From assembly GCF_000753795.1 (NCBI RefSeq), contig NZ_JPEO01000021.1, positions 1 through 64,000 on the forward strand: a stretch of 64,000 nucleotides of DNA, read 5' to 3'. Position 1 is the first letter of the stretch, and the number at the start of each line of letters is the position of its first letter. Below are positions 18,703 to 27,348 of the stretch, one piece after another. The position numbers and the translations under genes are program-made. The notes below the pieces were generated by a model that searched no databases, had not been told where the DNA came from, and worked only from the letters and a program-made list of their open reading frames with translations. This DNA comes from Shewanella mangrovi. GTDB taxonomy: Bacteria; Pseudomonadota; Gammaproteobacteria; Enterobacterales; Shewanellaceae.

Positions 18703-19839
18703 TTACAGGCCAAACACAACCTTTTCACTGCGTAGCATTCGAGTTAACGCCAGTGCTAGCAGCAGTGTAATCGCCACTGTGGCGCCTGATGACACTAATA
18801 GCTCCTGTAGCGGTAACGCTTTTCCTTTAATCACTTCCATCAAAGCGCCTTGCTGTCCAGACACTGGTAGCCATTTCAGTACATCTGGTGCGATGTTGTA
18901 GCTGGCACTCATTGCCAATGCCAACGGAATAAACATCACCATGGTCAGATAGGATTGTGCTTCTTTGAAGGTCTTCGCCATAAAGGAGACAAACAACTGC
19001 AAACTTGCCGCTAACATGGCTACCGGTAGTCCAATCAACAACACGGTTGCCATAAACGCGGGGGTGATGGTGATGCTAAAGCCCAGCTCAGGCCACGGCA
19101 CCATAGGATAAGCAAAGTGACTAATAATCAGAATTAGGACTAACCCCAGCATGGCAAATGCGGTCACCGCCAGCAGTTTCGATAGTACTAATTGTCCGGT
19201 CGTTACTGGATGGCTCAGCAACAACCCTAGTGAGTTGCGCTCACGTTCACCCGCACTGGTATCAATCGCTAAGTTCATACCAGAGATAAACACCGAATAC
19301 AGCATAGTGAAGATGGCGATACCCATGATCATGCCACCTTTAGAATCTTGGGTGGCCTGATCATGTAACTCCACTTTGAGTGGGCGTAGTACGCGGGGAT
19401 CGATACCGCGCGCAAGCAGACGCAAACTGCCCATTTCTGCCGAGTAGCCTTGCAGCGCTTGTTGCAAGCGACGAATTGACTTTTGCAGTTTCTCCTCAGA
19501 GTTATCGGCGACGATTATGACTTCTGCGCTTTTGCCTTGTGCCATCTGCTTGGCGTAATCGTCACTGATCTCAAGGCGAATTTTATCGGCCTTTTCGCCT
19601 TCTGCAGCATTAATCCCCTTTTGACCGAGATAACGCACTAAATCGGGGGCTTGCTCGGCATTCGTGACCTTAATTGGCAGATCATCGGGGCTCGACAGCT
19701 GATTGATTAACACCATAAAAAGGCCACACATAATCAATGGTGTGCCAATGGCATAGTACAGACCGGCTAATACCGAACGCTTATCGCGGCTGGCATCAAT
19801 GAGTTCCTTGCGCAGCAAGGTAAGTACTTTACTGATCAT
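18703..19839 (-). CDS. ABC-2 permease, NatB-like
   Basis: A 378-aa membrane protein. It has one N-terminal membrane helix (LAGLYYAIGTPLIMCGLFMVL), a periplasmic domain of about 150 aa, and five or six C-terminal helices. This is the plan of NatB-type sodium-exporting ABC-2 permeases. The membrane core includes FISGMNLAIDTSAGERERNS, typical of this family. It overlaps the ATPase gene by 4 bases (ATGA). The substrate could be Na+, a peptide or another compound; NatB similarity alone does not fix it. Confidence 0.85.
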   Translation of the reverse strand: MISKVLTLLRKELIDASRDKRSVLAGLYYAIGTPLIMCGLFMVLINQLSSPDDLPIKVTNAEQAPDLVRYLGQKGINAAEGEKADKIRLEISDDYAKQMAQGKSAEVIIVADNSEEKLQKSIRRLQQALQGYSAEMGSLRLLARGIDPRVLRPLKVELHDQATQDSKGGMIMGIAIFTMLYSVFISGMNLAIDTSAGERERNSLGLLLSHPVTTGQLVLSKLLAVTAFAMLGLVLILIISHFAYPMVPWPELGFSITITPAFMATVLLIGLPVAMLAASLQLFVSFMAKTFKEAQSYLTMVMFIPLALAMSASYNIAPDVLKWLPVSGQQGALMEVIKGKALPLQELLVSSGATVAITLLLALALTRMLRSEKVVFGL

Positions 19840-20570
19840 GCGGCAATCCCCTCATCGGTACCAATCAATTGAATAAAGGCTTCTTCCAGAGAATCCTTGC
19901 CAGTGCGATCACACAGCTCCTGTGGACTGCCGATAGCGGCGACTTTACCGTTAGCCATCACAATCACCCGATCACACAGGGCAGCAACTTCCTGCATCAC
20001 ATGGCTGGAGAACAACACGCAATGGCCTTGCTGTTTCAGCTCGACCAGCAAATCCCGCAGCACGCGGGTGCTCATCACATCTAAGCCACGCGTTGGTTCA
20101 TCGAGAATAATGTTGGTTGGCTGGTGGACAATCGCTTGCGCTAATGCCGTCTTCATTCGTTGCCCCTGCGAGAAACCCTTAGTGCGACGATCGGCAATAT
20201 CATCCATACGCAGTTTGGCTAATACCGACGCCGTTGCCTGTTTAGCATCGCTGCTGCTCATGCCTGAAAGCTTGGCAAAATAATGGATATATTCCCGCGG
20301 CGTTAATCGTTCGTACAAGCCAAAGGGATCGGGAAATAATCCCAATTGAGCCTTGGCCGCTACGGGCTGCTTGGCAACATCGATACCATCAATTTCGGCA
20401 TTGCCGCTGTCTGGTTTCAGCAGACCGAAAATGGTGCGCAAACAGGAGGTTTTACCCGCACCGTTAGGCCCAAGTAAACCGGTAATCATGCCATCTTCGG
20501 CTGAGAAACTTAAGTTATCCAGTGCCTGTACTTTGCCGATTTTCTTACTGATATTATTCACGTTTATCAT
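19836..20570 (-). CDS. ABC transporter ATP-binding protein, NatA-like
   Basis: A 244-aa ATPase with Walker A GPNGAGKTS, Q-loop LFPDPFGLYERLT, signature FSQGQRMKTALAQA, Walker B NIILDEPTRGLD and the switch histidine in LFSSHVM. It sits between the hydrolase gene (1-base TAATG overlap) and the permease gene (4-base overlap), so all three are translationally coupled. Confidence 0.93.
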   Translation of the reverse strand: MINVNNISKKIGKVQALDNLSFSAEDGMITGLLGPNGAGKTSCLRTIFGLLKPDSGNAEIDGIDVAKQPVAAKAQLGLFPDPFGLYERLTPREYIHYFAKLSGMSSSDAKQATASVLAKLRMDDIADRRTKGFSQGQRMKTALAQAIVHQPTNIILDEPTRGLDVMSTRVLRDLLVELKQQGHCVLFSSHVMQEVAALCDRVIVMANGKVAAIGSPQELCDRTGKDSLEEAFIQLIGTDEGIAA

Positions 20571-22042
20571 TATTTACCCTCCGGCAAAGGTTCAACAGTG
20601 CTGGCATTCAGATAGAAGCTACGGCGGACATCTTTCTTGAGACACTCGCCATCAATGGCATTAACGTCATCGGTTTCCACCAGTGTGGCAATCAAATCAC
20701 CAGCACAAGATTGGGCGGCGACGTTATGCGTGGCGTAAGGTGAAATCAGATGTCGCGCATTGGTCATTTTTTGCATGGCCATCTCTGCCCACTTCGGGGG
20801 CGTGGCCGGATCTTTTTCACCAGAGAGCAATAGCGTCGGAATATCACTGCTGATCGGTGCGCCAAACGCTTTGTCTACAGCTGGTATCCCCCAAATTGGA
20901 CAGCTCTCATCGAGGCTCTTTAACATCATTTGGCCCATGACGCTCCGTGCGGCTTCTTCGCGTAGCGCGGCCGTCAAACGCGGCCAATCCTCACCACACA
21001 CAACCGCGGCGTGCATGCCCATGGCTAAGTCCAGCGAGCCATCTTGCATCGCCAGCAGACCGAGCAACGGCTGATAATTTTTGCGATAGGTTTGATGAAT
21101 GGTAAAGGGCAGTAATGAACGTACAGCCGGGGAGTACAAGGCTAAGCGCAGTGCTCCGAGGAATTTATCCCGGGTCAGGGTTAGCAGTGCGGTGTCGCCT
21201 GTCACAGGATTATGCACCTTTTCCATCACCGGATATTCCGCCAGAGCAGCTTGTACCTGGGTAAATTCTTGGCGCAACTTGGGATAGGTTGCTTGGCAAG
21301 ATTTATCTTGTTCACAGTCGTCGATGACTAAGTCTTGGGCGCGGGCGATGGCGGCGCCAATCGCTAATACGCTTTGACTCATCGGCACCACACCATCGAG
21401 CGTGACGGTTTTCAACGCCTGCGGATATTGGCGCATATACAGCTGCGCCATCCGCGTGCCATAAGATACACCGTAGAGGTGCAGCTTTTCATAACCGAGG
21501 TGCTGACGTACTACTTCAAAATCATGCAGTGCCTGCTCACTACCATATTGCGTGACATCGGCATCCAATTTGGCTTTGCATTCGCGCGCTTCTTTAACGC
21601 TATCAAAGGCATCATCATTGAGCTTGAGAATATCGCTGAGATCTTGTCCGGCACAGGCCAGTTTGTTCGATTCACCGGTACCACGTTGATCAATCAGCAA
21701 AATATCACGATGTTGTCGTGCTTTGCTGAGCATGCGTTCGAATGATGCCGCATTGTCAATCGCCGATTGGCCCGGTCCGCCAGCAATGCCCAAAATCGCT
21801 TCCTGCGGCGCTTGGTTTTTGATGGCTGGGATCACCACGTAATGGATTTGAATCTTACGTCCATTGGGTTTGTTAGGGTTTTCGACGACTTCGACACTGC
21901 CACATTTGAGCCGATCAGACAGACCGTCAGCGTAGCAGCTACTACTATCATCAGCGGCCGCGTTGGCTGTCAGAGTCACAGCTAAAGTGGCCAGTAACAG
22001 CCCAAGCATGGGGCCGCGCCAGCGTAATTGATACTGCTTCAT
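20570..22042 (-). CDS. Exported alpha/beta hydrolase, TAP-like (tripeptidyl aminopeptidase type)
   Basis: A 490-aa secreted hydrolase with a signal peptide (about 1-28, cleavage after ANA). It shows the oxyanion segment GIAGGPGQSA, DQRGTGESN, the nucleophile elbow GVSYGTRMAQ, and a C-terminal TAP-like domain containing LLSGEKDPATPP (acid) and YATHNVAAQ (catalytic His). Relatives remove N-terminal peptides or proline. It is the first gene of a three-gene operon with the NatAB-like transporter. This suggests that the transporter exports a peptide processed outside, or that both respond to the same stress. An AAGGAAATC ribosome site precedes the ATG. Confidence 0.88.
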   Translation of the reverse strand: MKQYQLRWRGPMLGLLLATLAVTLTANAAADDSSSCYADGLSDRLKCGSVEVVENPNKPNGRKIQIHYVVIPAIKNQAPQEAILGIAGGPGQSAIDNAASFERMLSKARQHRDILLIDQRGTGESNKLACAGQDLSDILKLNDDAFDSVKEARECKAKLDADVTQYGSEQALHDFEVVRQHLGYEKLHLYGVSYGTRMAQLYMRQYPQALKTVTLDGVVPMSQSVLAIGAAIARAQDLVIDDCEQDKSCQATYPKLRQEFTQVQAALAEYPVMEKVHNPVTGDTALLTLTRDKFLGALRLALYSPAVRSLLPFTIHQTYRKNYQPLLGLLAMQDGSLDLAMGMHAAVVCGEDWPRLTAALREEAARSVMGQMMLKSLDESCPIWGIPAVDKAFGAPISSDIPTLLLSGEKDPATPPKWAEMAMQKMTNARHLISPYATHNVAAQSCAGDLIATLVETDDVNAIDGECLKKDVRRSFYLNASTVEPLPEGK

Positions 22043-22104
22043 GCTGATTTCCTTGTTTGCAATTCGATGCAGGTATGTTAATTTAACTAAATCGAGTGTA
22101 TCAA

Positions 22105-22116
22105 TGTATTAATACA
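22105..22116. promoter_or_regulatory. Palindromic operator between divergent ABC operons
   Basis: TGTATTAATACA is a perfect 12-bp palindrome. A further GTGTAT copy lies 5' of it at 22096-22101. It sits 13 bases before the GntR start and 62 bases from the hydrolase start. Regulators of the YtrA type bind AT-rich palindromes close to their own gene, so this is a likely operator for both operons. Confidence 0.55.
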
Positions 22117-22129
22117 GTGTTCAAGGCTA

Positions 22130-22522
22130 ATGTTGGAACTTCTGCATGTCAACCCCAGTAGCGGTGAACCTATCTACCGCCAGTTGACCGAGCAAATCAT
22201 TCATTTAATCGTCGGTGGTCAATTGCCGACTGATACAGTGCTGCCATCGGTGCGGCAGATTGCCGCACATCTGTCGGTAAACCCGATGACAGTGTCCCGT
22301 GCGATACAGCAGTTAGTCGATCAAGGATGGTTGGAGCGTCGTCGTGGTCAAGCAACGCGTGTTGCCGCTAATACACCTAAAACAACAGCGTCGCCTGAAG
22401 CTCTGCTGGCACCACAACTTGCTGACGTGTTGGCCAACGCCCGCCAATTAGGATTATCGCTGTCGCAGTTGCAAGTGTTACTTGCCGCGCAATGGCAGCA
22501 ATTGGATTCGGATGAAAAGTAA
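22130..22522 (+). CDS. GntR-family regulator, YtrA type
   Basis: A 130-aa short GntR protein: an N-terminal winged helix (about 10-75, EPIYRQLTEQIIHLIVGG and LPSVRQIAAHLSVNPMTVSR) followed by only about 50 residues, without the large ligand domains of other GntR types. This is the YtrA plan, whose genes usually lie with ABC transporters they repress. Here it overlaps the ATPase frame (TAATG). It may control both its own operon and the divergent hydrolase-NatAB operon through the palindrome in between. YtrA-type proteins often respond to cell-wall antibiotics. Confidence 0.92.
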   Translation: MLELLHVNPSSGEPIYRQLTEQIIHLIVGGQLPTDTVLPSVRQIAAHLSVNPMTVSRAIQQLVDQGWLERRRGQATRVAANTPKTTASPEALLAPQLADVLANARQLGLSLSQLQVLLAAQWQQLDSDEK

Positions 22523-22533
22523 TGGAGTCATTC

Positions 22534-23379
22534 ATGGAGCAAGATGCGTTACTCGAGTTACGTGATATCACCAAGCAGTTTGACGGTAAAACTGTGCTTA
22601 ATGGTTTGTCATTAACCCTGTATCCAGGAATGGTGGTAGGACTACTCGGCGCCAATGGCGCGGGGAAATCTACGCTGATGCGAGTGGCGCTGGGCATTGT
22701 TGCGGCCGACAGCGGCAATGTACGGATCTTGAATGAGTCGCCCATGGCGCTGAGTGCCAAGACTAAGGCCACCATTGGTTATGTTGCTCAGCAACCTTTT
22801 GGTTATGAAGGATTTTCGGTTGCTCAAGCGTTAAGTCTGCATCGTAGCTTCTATCCCAACTGGGATCAGGCATTGGAGCAAGACTGGCTGCAACGTTTTG
22901 ACCTAGACGGTAAAACCGCCGTACAAAAACTGTCGATCGGGCAACGGCAATCGCTGGCGCTGATTATGGCCATGGCGTATCGGCCCAAACTGTTGCTGTT
23001 AGATGAGCCAGTCGCCAGTCTTGACCCAGTGGCGCGCCGTCGCTTTATGGCGGATCTGTTTGACTTGGCACTAGAATCCGGCTCTGCGGTACTGTTTTCA
23101 TCTCATATCACCTCAGACTTGGAGCGTGTTGCCAGCCATGTAGCATTAATGAAAAATGGCGAGTTAATGCTAATGCGCGAGCTGGATGAGCTGCGTGAGC
23201 AGCTGCGAATCGTGACGTTGGGTCATGACTCTTTGCCTGAGTTACCAAGTTCGGTAAGTGTGTTGGCGCACAAAGGGCGCACGTTGCTGATTGATGGCTA
23301 CCAAGGGGAAGTTATCGCTGATGCACAAAGTTGTTTGCCGCTCAATCTAGAGCAGCTATTTATGGAGTTACATCCATGA
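22534..23379 (+). CDS. ABC transporter ATP-binding protein
   Basis: A 281-aa ATPase with Walker A GANGAGKST, signature LSIGQRQSLALIM and Walker B LLLLDEPVASLDP. The 70-residue C-terminal part is not assignable. I chose the ATG at 22534 because GGAG lies 6 bases before it; the ATG at 22522, overlapping the GntR stop, is the alternative and would add four residues. It is followed by a membrane protein gene with ATGA overlap. Together with YtrA-type regulation this suggests an exporter or a sensor of envelope stress. Confidence 0.9.
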   Translation: MEQDALLELRDITKQFDGKTVLNGLSLTLYPGMVVGLLGANGAGKSTLMRVALGIVAADSGNVRILNESPMALSAKTKATIGYVAQQPFGYEGFSVAQALSLHRSFYPNWDQALEQDWLQRFDLDGKTAVQKLSIGQRQSLALIMAMAYRPKLLLLDEPVASLDPVARRRFMADLFDLALESGSAVLFSSHITSDLERVASHVALMKNGELMLMRELDELREQLRIVTLGHDSLPELPSSVSVLAHKGRTLLIDGYQGEVIADAQSCLPLNLEQLFMELHP

Positions 23380-24629
23380 TGAAAGCGCTGGTATTACTGT
23401 GGGGTAAAGACATGGGCAGCGGCAGCTTTCTGTTTAATGTGCTGCTTGGTCTGCTCTTTGCCATCGTGTTTGGTGTGACGAATCCAGAAGATCAGCGTCC
23501 CGCGTTGTTTTTTGGCCTCAGTATATTCAGTGCGACTTGTGCCGTGTTGTGGCAGCTGATTCGTTTACAAGCGACCGAATGGTCGGCGTTAGTACCGGGC
23601 TATCGCAGTATGGTGCTGCGCCACACTCGTTTGATTCTGGCTTTTATTCTGTTGGCAAACCTCGCGATTGCGAAGCTGCTTTACCAATCAGAACTGATGC
23701 TTGCGGTTCAAGGGGTAGCATGGTTAATTTCCGGTTGTTTCGTACTTTATTGTCTTCGACGTCCCAATACCTTTCAGTTGTCGTTATTTTTGTTCGTGTT
23801 GTTATTTGTGCTGGATGATATTGCCCGTTGGTTACCCGCATTTGTGTGGTGGACCTTAGCGTTAGCGGTTGCGGTTGTTGCCTGGCCACAAATAAGGCAG
23901 TCTCGCTGGAAAAGCGAGGGCATGGCGGTATATCGAAGTGGTATTGAGTGCGGTTGGCTTTGGGTTCCACGTCTTGGTGCATCGCAGCTGCAACTTAAGC
24001 TAAGTCGATGGTTTTATCCTATTCCCCATTTTATCGGGCCGGGGCTACTGTGGATTTTGGTGTTATCTGCGGTGTTTCCGCTCGCGACTATCGCCGTTAA
24101 TCTGCTATTAGAGAAAGATTTTCCTGCACCACTTATTGCCGGAGTGCTGGCGGTATTTACCGGCTTGATGGTGCATTGGAGCCGAATTATGCGGGCTCGT
24201 AATGTTACCTCGTTGCTGATGCTGCCCATGTACGATGGTATTGATGGCATGCGGCGCGCATTCTCGCATGCGCAAATGCGTTTGTTACTCGTGTCGATGT
24301 CGATTGTCTGCTTGGTGTGGTTGGTACAAACCACTGTGATCGCGGCTTGGGCATGGCAACCGACGCTACATCTGCTGTTCGCCACATATTATGGTTGCAT
24401 GATCGGTTTTGCCCTTGGTTGCTTATGTTCCAAGCCATTGCATATGGCGCTTATGGTGTTCTTTTACGGATTGCAAAATGGTTTTATGAGTGTCTATTTA
24501 GCTAAGGGAGAACATGGATTGGATATCCCTGAATGGCTGTTACTGGTTGACGTGGTGATAATGCTGCTCTCAACTCTCTTTTTCCGCTGGAGCAATCAGC
24601 GTCTGTGGCGCTCTGGCTGGTCCTATTAG
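23376..24629 (+). CDS. Multi-spanning membrane protein of the GntR-ABC operon
   Basis: A 417-aa protein with about ten hydrophobic segments, for example NVLLGLLFAIVFGV near the start, VLYCLRRPN..LSLFLFVLLFVL in the middle and LLLVDVVIMLLSTLF near the end. It has no recognisable catalytic motif. Its position after an ABC ATPase with a 4-base overlap suggests that it is the permease half of that transporter. GGAG lies 8 bases before the ATG. Function is unknown beyond this. Confidence 0.75.
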   Translation: MMKALVLLWGKDMGSGSFLFNVLLGLLFAIVFGVTNPEDQRPALFFGLSIFSATCAVLWQLIRLQATEWSALVPGYRSMVLRHTRLILAFILLANLAIAKLLYQSELMLAVQGVAWLISGCFVLYCLRRPNTFQLSLFLFVLLFVLDDIARWLPAFVWWTLALAVAVVAWPQIRQSRWKSEGMAVYRSGIECGWLWVPRLGASQLQLKLSRWFYPIPHFIGPGLLWILVLSAVFPLATIAVNLLLEKDFPAPLIAGVLAVFTGLMVHWSRIMRARNVTSLLMLPMYDGIDGMRRAFSHAQMRLLLVSMSIVCLVWLVQTTVIAAWAWQPTLHLLFATYYGCMIGFALGCLCSKPLHMALMVFFYGLQNGFMSVYLAKGEHGLDIPEWLLLVDVVIMLLSTLFFRWSNQRLWRSGWSY

Positions 24630-24658
24630 CTTCCCTTAACTATTTGAGGGCAAGCTAA
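24626..24658 (+). terminator. Stem-loop at the end of the GntR-ABC operon
   Basis: TTAGCTTCCCT pairs with AGGGCAAGCTAA with one bulged base, overlapping the stop of the membrane protein. A T tract does not follow directly, so termination is plausible but less certain. Confidence 0.45.
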
Positions 24659-24946
24659 CACTTCTTTGTTAGCAAAACTTTTATGCTAATTTTTGCACTA
24701 ACGTTGTCTTCGTTGGTGGCCATTCTGTTCGCTGCAATTGCTTCCTGCTGTGGTATGGAATTTGCTGCTCTATCCTTTCAGCATCGCTGTCTGCAATTCG
24801 GTAGATAAATCTTCGTTTTTTGCCGTATAACGGGGAGTTCTGCTTGCTAATAGCACCAATTTGGGGCATTGATAGCTCAGGATGCGCTGGAAAAACGCAC
24901 AGCAGCGATAGCCTGCACCAAGGTTGTCAAAGAGGACATTCGGTCT
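24659..24946. other. Intergenic region before the ATP-grasp operon
   Basis: About 290 bases. They contain TTAGCA...TGCTAA inverted arms (24669-24689) and otherwise no motif I can name. A promoter for the five-gene operon should lie here. No gene with a ribosome site is visible; a 62-codon minus-strand frame shows no domain. Confidence 0.5.
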
Positions 24947-26401
24947 ATGGATAAACTAATAAAAAATTATGACTCTGGTGACTTTTTCGATGAGCTCATC
25001 GAACCATCAGGAGCGCCACGCCCACCCGCCAAACAACTGCTCAAATATCTCGACTCGCTCACCGCTGAAGAACTAGAAAAACGGCGCATTACCGCCGAAG
25101 CTACGGTGCAGGAGATGGGCATTAGCTTTACCGTCTATACCGAAGAGGGCAACATCGACCGCGCTTGGCCATTCGATATCATTCCGCGCACCATTGAAGC
25201 CAAGGATTGGGCAGTCACCGAAGCGGGCCTCAAACAACGACTCACCGCACTTAACCGCTTTATTGATGACCTCTACCACGAGCAGAACTGTATCAAAGAC
25301 GGCATCATTCCTGAACATATCATCAAAGAATCGAAAAACTTTCGCCCAGAGTGTGTCGGTGTTTCGCCCGCTTTTGGGGTGTGGGCACATATCTGTGGTA
25401 CCGATTTGGTGCGCGATCATGACGGCAAGTTCTATGTACTGGAAGATAACCTGCGGGTGCCGTCAGGTGTCTCGTACATGTTGGAAAACCGCGCTATTAC
25501 CAAACGTGTTTTACCTGAACTGTTTGAAAACGATGATATTCAGCCCAATGCATCCTACCCGGCAGAGTTATTTGAAACCTTAGCGGCATTGTCGCCACGG
25601 GATATCGCCCGCCCTGAAATTGTGGTGTTGACGCCCGGCATTTATAACTCGGCGTACTTTGAGCATGCGTTTCTAGCACAACAGATGGGCGTCGAATTAG
25701 TTGAAGGCAGTGACATGTTTGTCGGCGACGACGACTGTGTTTACATGAAAACCATTTACGGTCCGGAACGGGTGGATGTGATTTATCGCCGCATTGACGA
25801 TCTATTTATCGACCCGGAAGCCTTCAATCCTGATTCGGTATTAGGCGTTCCCGGGCTGATGCGGGCGTGGAAAGCGGGCAATGTAGCGCTGGCGAATGCA
25901 CCTGGTGCAGGTGTCGCCGATGACAAAGTGGTGTATGCCTACGTACCAGCGCTGATCCGTTACTACCTCGATGAAGAACCGATTCTGCCGAACGTTGAAA
26001 CCTACTTGTGCGACGATCCGGAACAGCGCGAATACGTGCTGGCAAATCTCGACAAATTAGTTGTTAAGCCAGCCAACGAATCCGGTGGTTATGGCATGTT
26101 GGTTGGGCCGCACTCTAGCAAAAAAGAGCAGCAAACCTTTGCCGAGCTGATTAAAGCCAATCCGCGCAACTATATTGCGCAACCGACACTCAAGTTATCG
26201 ACCGCACCAACCTTAATTGGTACTGGCGCACTCGAACCGCGCCACCTTGATCTCCGTCCTTTTATTTTACAAAGCCGCAACACCTATGTGACCACTGGTG
26301 GCTTGACGCGGGTAGCCATGAAAAAAGGCTCCTTGGTCGTTAATTCGTCACAAGGTGGTGGTAGTAAGGATACTTGGATCGTAGTGACCAAAGGAGAATA
26401 A
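24947..26401 (+). CDS. Circularly permuted ATP-grasp protein (type 2)
   Basis: A 484-aa protein of the circularly permuted ATP-grasp group (DUF404/DUF407). Motifs in order: FDIIPRTIEAKDWAVTEAGL, KDGIIPEHII, FYVLEDNLRVPSGVSYMLEN (a catalytic-type acidic and basic cluster), VLTPGIYNSAYFEHAFLA, YRRIDD, and LVVKPANESGGYGMLVG (ATP-binding lysine and glycine loop). The C-terminal part ends in SQGGGSKDTW. Such proteins are predicted to form amide bonds between peptides or amino acids using ATP. I chose the ATG at 24947 (MDKLIKNYDSG) because GAGG precedes it and an upstream extension looks non-family. It is the first gene of the five-gene cluster, 2 bases before the alpha-E gene. Confidence 0.88.
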   Translation: MDKLIKNYDSGDFFDELIEPSGAPRPPAKQLLKYLDSLTAEELEKRRITAEATVQEMGISFTVYTEEGNIDRAWPFDIIPRTIEAKDWAVTEAGLKQRLTALNRFIDDLYHEQNCIKDGIIPEHIIKESKNFRPECVGVSPAFGVWAHICGTDLVRDHDGKFYVLEDNLRVPSGVSYMLENRAITKRVLPELFENDDIQPNASYPAELFETLAALSPRDIARPEIVVLTPGIYNSAYFEHAFLAQQMGVELVEGSDMFVGDDDCVYMKTIYGPERVDVIYRRIDDLFIDPEAFNPDSVLGVPGLMRAWKAGNVALANAPGAGVADDKVVYAYVPALIRYYLDEEPILPNVETYLCDDPEQREYVLANLDKLVVKPANESGGYGMLVGPHSSKKEQQTFAELIKANPRNYIAQPTLKLSTAPTLIGTGALEPRHLDLRPFILQSRNTYVTTGGLTRVAMKKGSLVVNSSQGGGSKDTWIVVTKGE

Positions 26402-26403
26402 AC

Positions 26404-27348
26404 ATGTTATCTCGAGTTGCAGAACGGCTTTACTGGAGCGCGCGTTATTTGGAACGGGCCGAGAACATCGCCCGTTTGGTCAGTGTCTACGATGACTTGT
26501 TGTATGACTTGCCGCGGGACATTGCGGTGTCTTGGTATAACTTGGTGGAGATAAACAGTGGGGTTGAGCTCTATAACCAACGTTACAAAGTGCGCGATGA
26601 GCACAATGTGCTGAAATTTATGCTGGCGGACGATACCAATCCGAGTTCCTTGTTGTCCTCCGTGAAAATGGTGCGTGAGAATATCCGTACGACCCGCGAC
26701 GTGGTGCCGGGCGAGATGTGGGAGTTGATTAACGAGCTCGATCTGTATGCCCGGCAAAATATCAAACAAGGGATCAATCGCTCGGTTCGTCACGCCTATC
26801 TCAATACCATCATTGAAGGTTGCCAAAAGATTATTGGTTTGCTCACCGGCACCATGGATCGCCATGCCGGTTGGCATTTCATTATGATGGGGCGCTTTTT
26901 AGAGCGTGCTGACATGAATACTCGTATTCTGGATGCGGCTAACTTCCAGATGCAGCATTCGCAAGAGGAAGAGAGCGTTAAACTCGGCCAAGTGGTGTGG
27001 TCTAAGGTATTGAAATCACAGAGTGCGTATCTGAGTTTTCGTCGTACCATGCGTTGTTCCATTAACGGTGCGTCGGTGGTGACCTTTATGCTGACCGATC
27101 CCTGCTTCCCGCGCTCGCAACGCTACTGTTTAGAGCAAGTCAAAGCCGCCGCTGCGACCTTACCGCGTTTCGGTATTATTGCGGCTAATGTCGACAAGCT
27201 GTTGCAAATCACCAATGGTGTTGAGCATTCCACTGATCTAAATGAGAAGTTTAGTGATTACTTAAATGAAGTGCAGCTCGGTATGATCACCCTGCATCAT
27301 CAAATCACTGAAAACTGGTTTCATTTTCAGCAAGGGGATGCCGCATGA
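26404..27348 (+). CDS. Alpha-E domain protein
   Basis: A 314-aa all-helical alpha-E (DUF403) protein. The start MLSRVAERLYWSARYLERAE is the family signature, followed by NIARLVSVYDDLLYDLP. It has no known catalytic residues. In this neighbourhood it is thought to be a partner or scaffold of the ATP-grasp enzyme. I chose the ATG at 26404 because AAAGGAG is at a good distance and the signature begins there. It overlaps the next gene by 4 bases. Confidence 0.9.
   Translation: MLSRVAERLYWSARYLERAENIARLVSVYDDLLYDLPRDIAVSWYNLVEINSGVELYNQRYKVRDEHNVLKFMLADDTNPSSLLSSVKMVRENIRTTRDVVPGEMWELINELDLYARQNIKQGINRSVRHAYLNTIIEGCQKIIGLLTGTMDRHAGWHFIMMGRFLERADMNTRILDAANFQMQHSQEEESVKLGQVVWSKVLKSQSAYLSFRRTMRCSINGASVVTFMLTDPCFPRSQRYCLEQVKAAAATLPRFGIIAANVDKLLQITNGVEHSTDLNEKFSDYLNEVQLGMITLHHQITENWFHFQQGDAA

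Noticed and set aside
24681-24869. 62-codon minus-strand frame before the ATP-grasp operon
   Set aside because: No ribosome site, basic low-information sequence and no neighbour on that strand.
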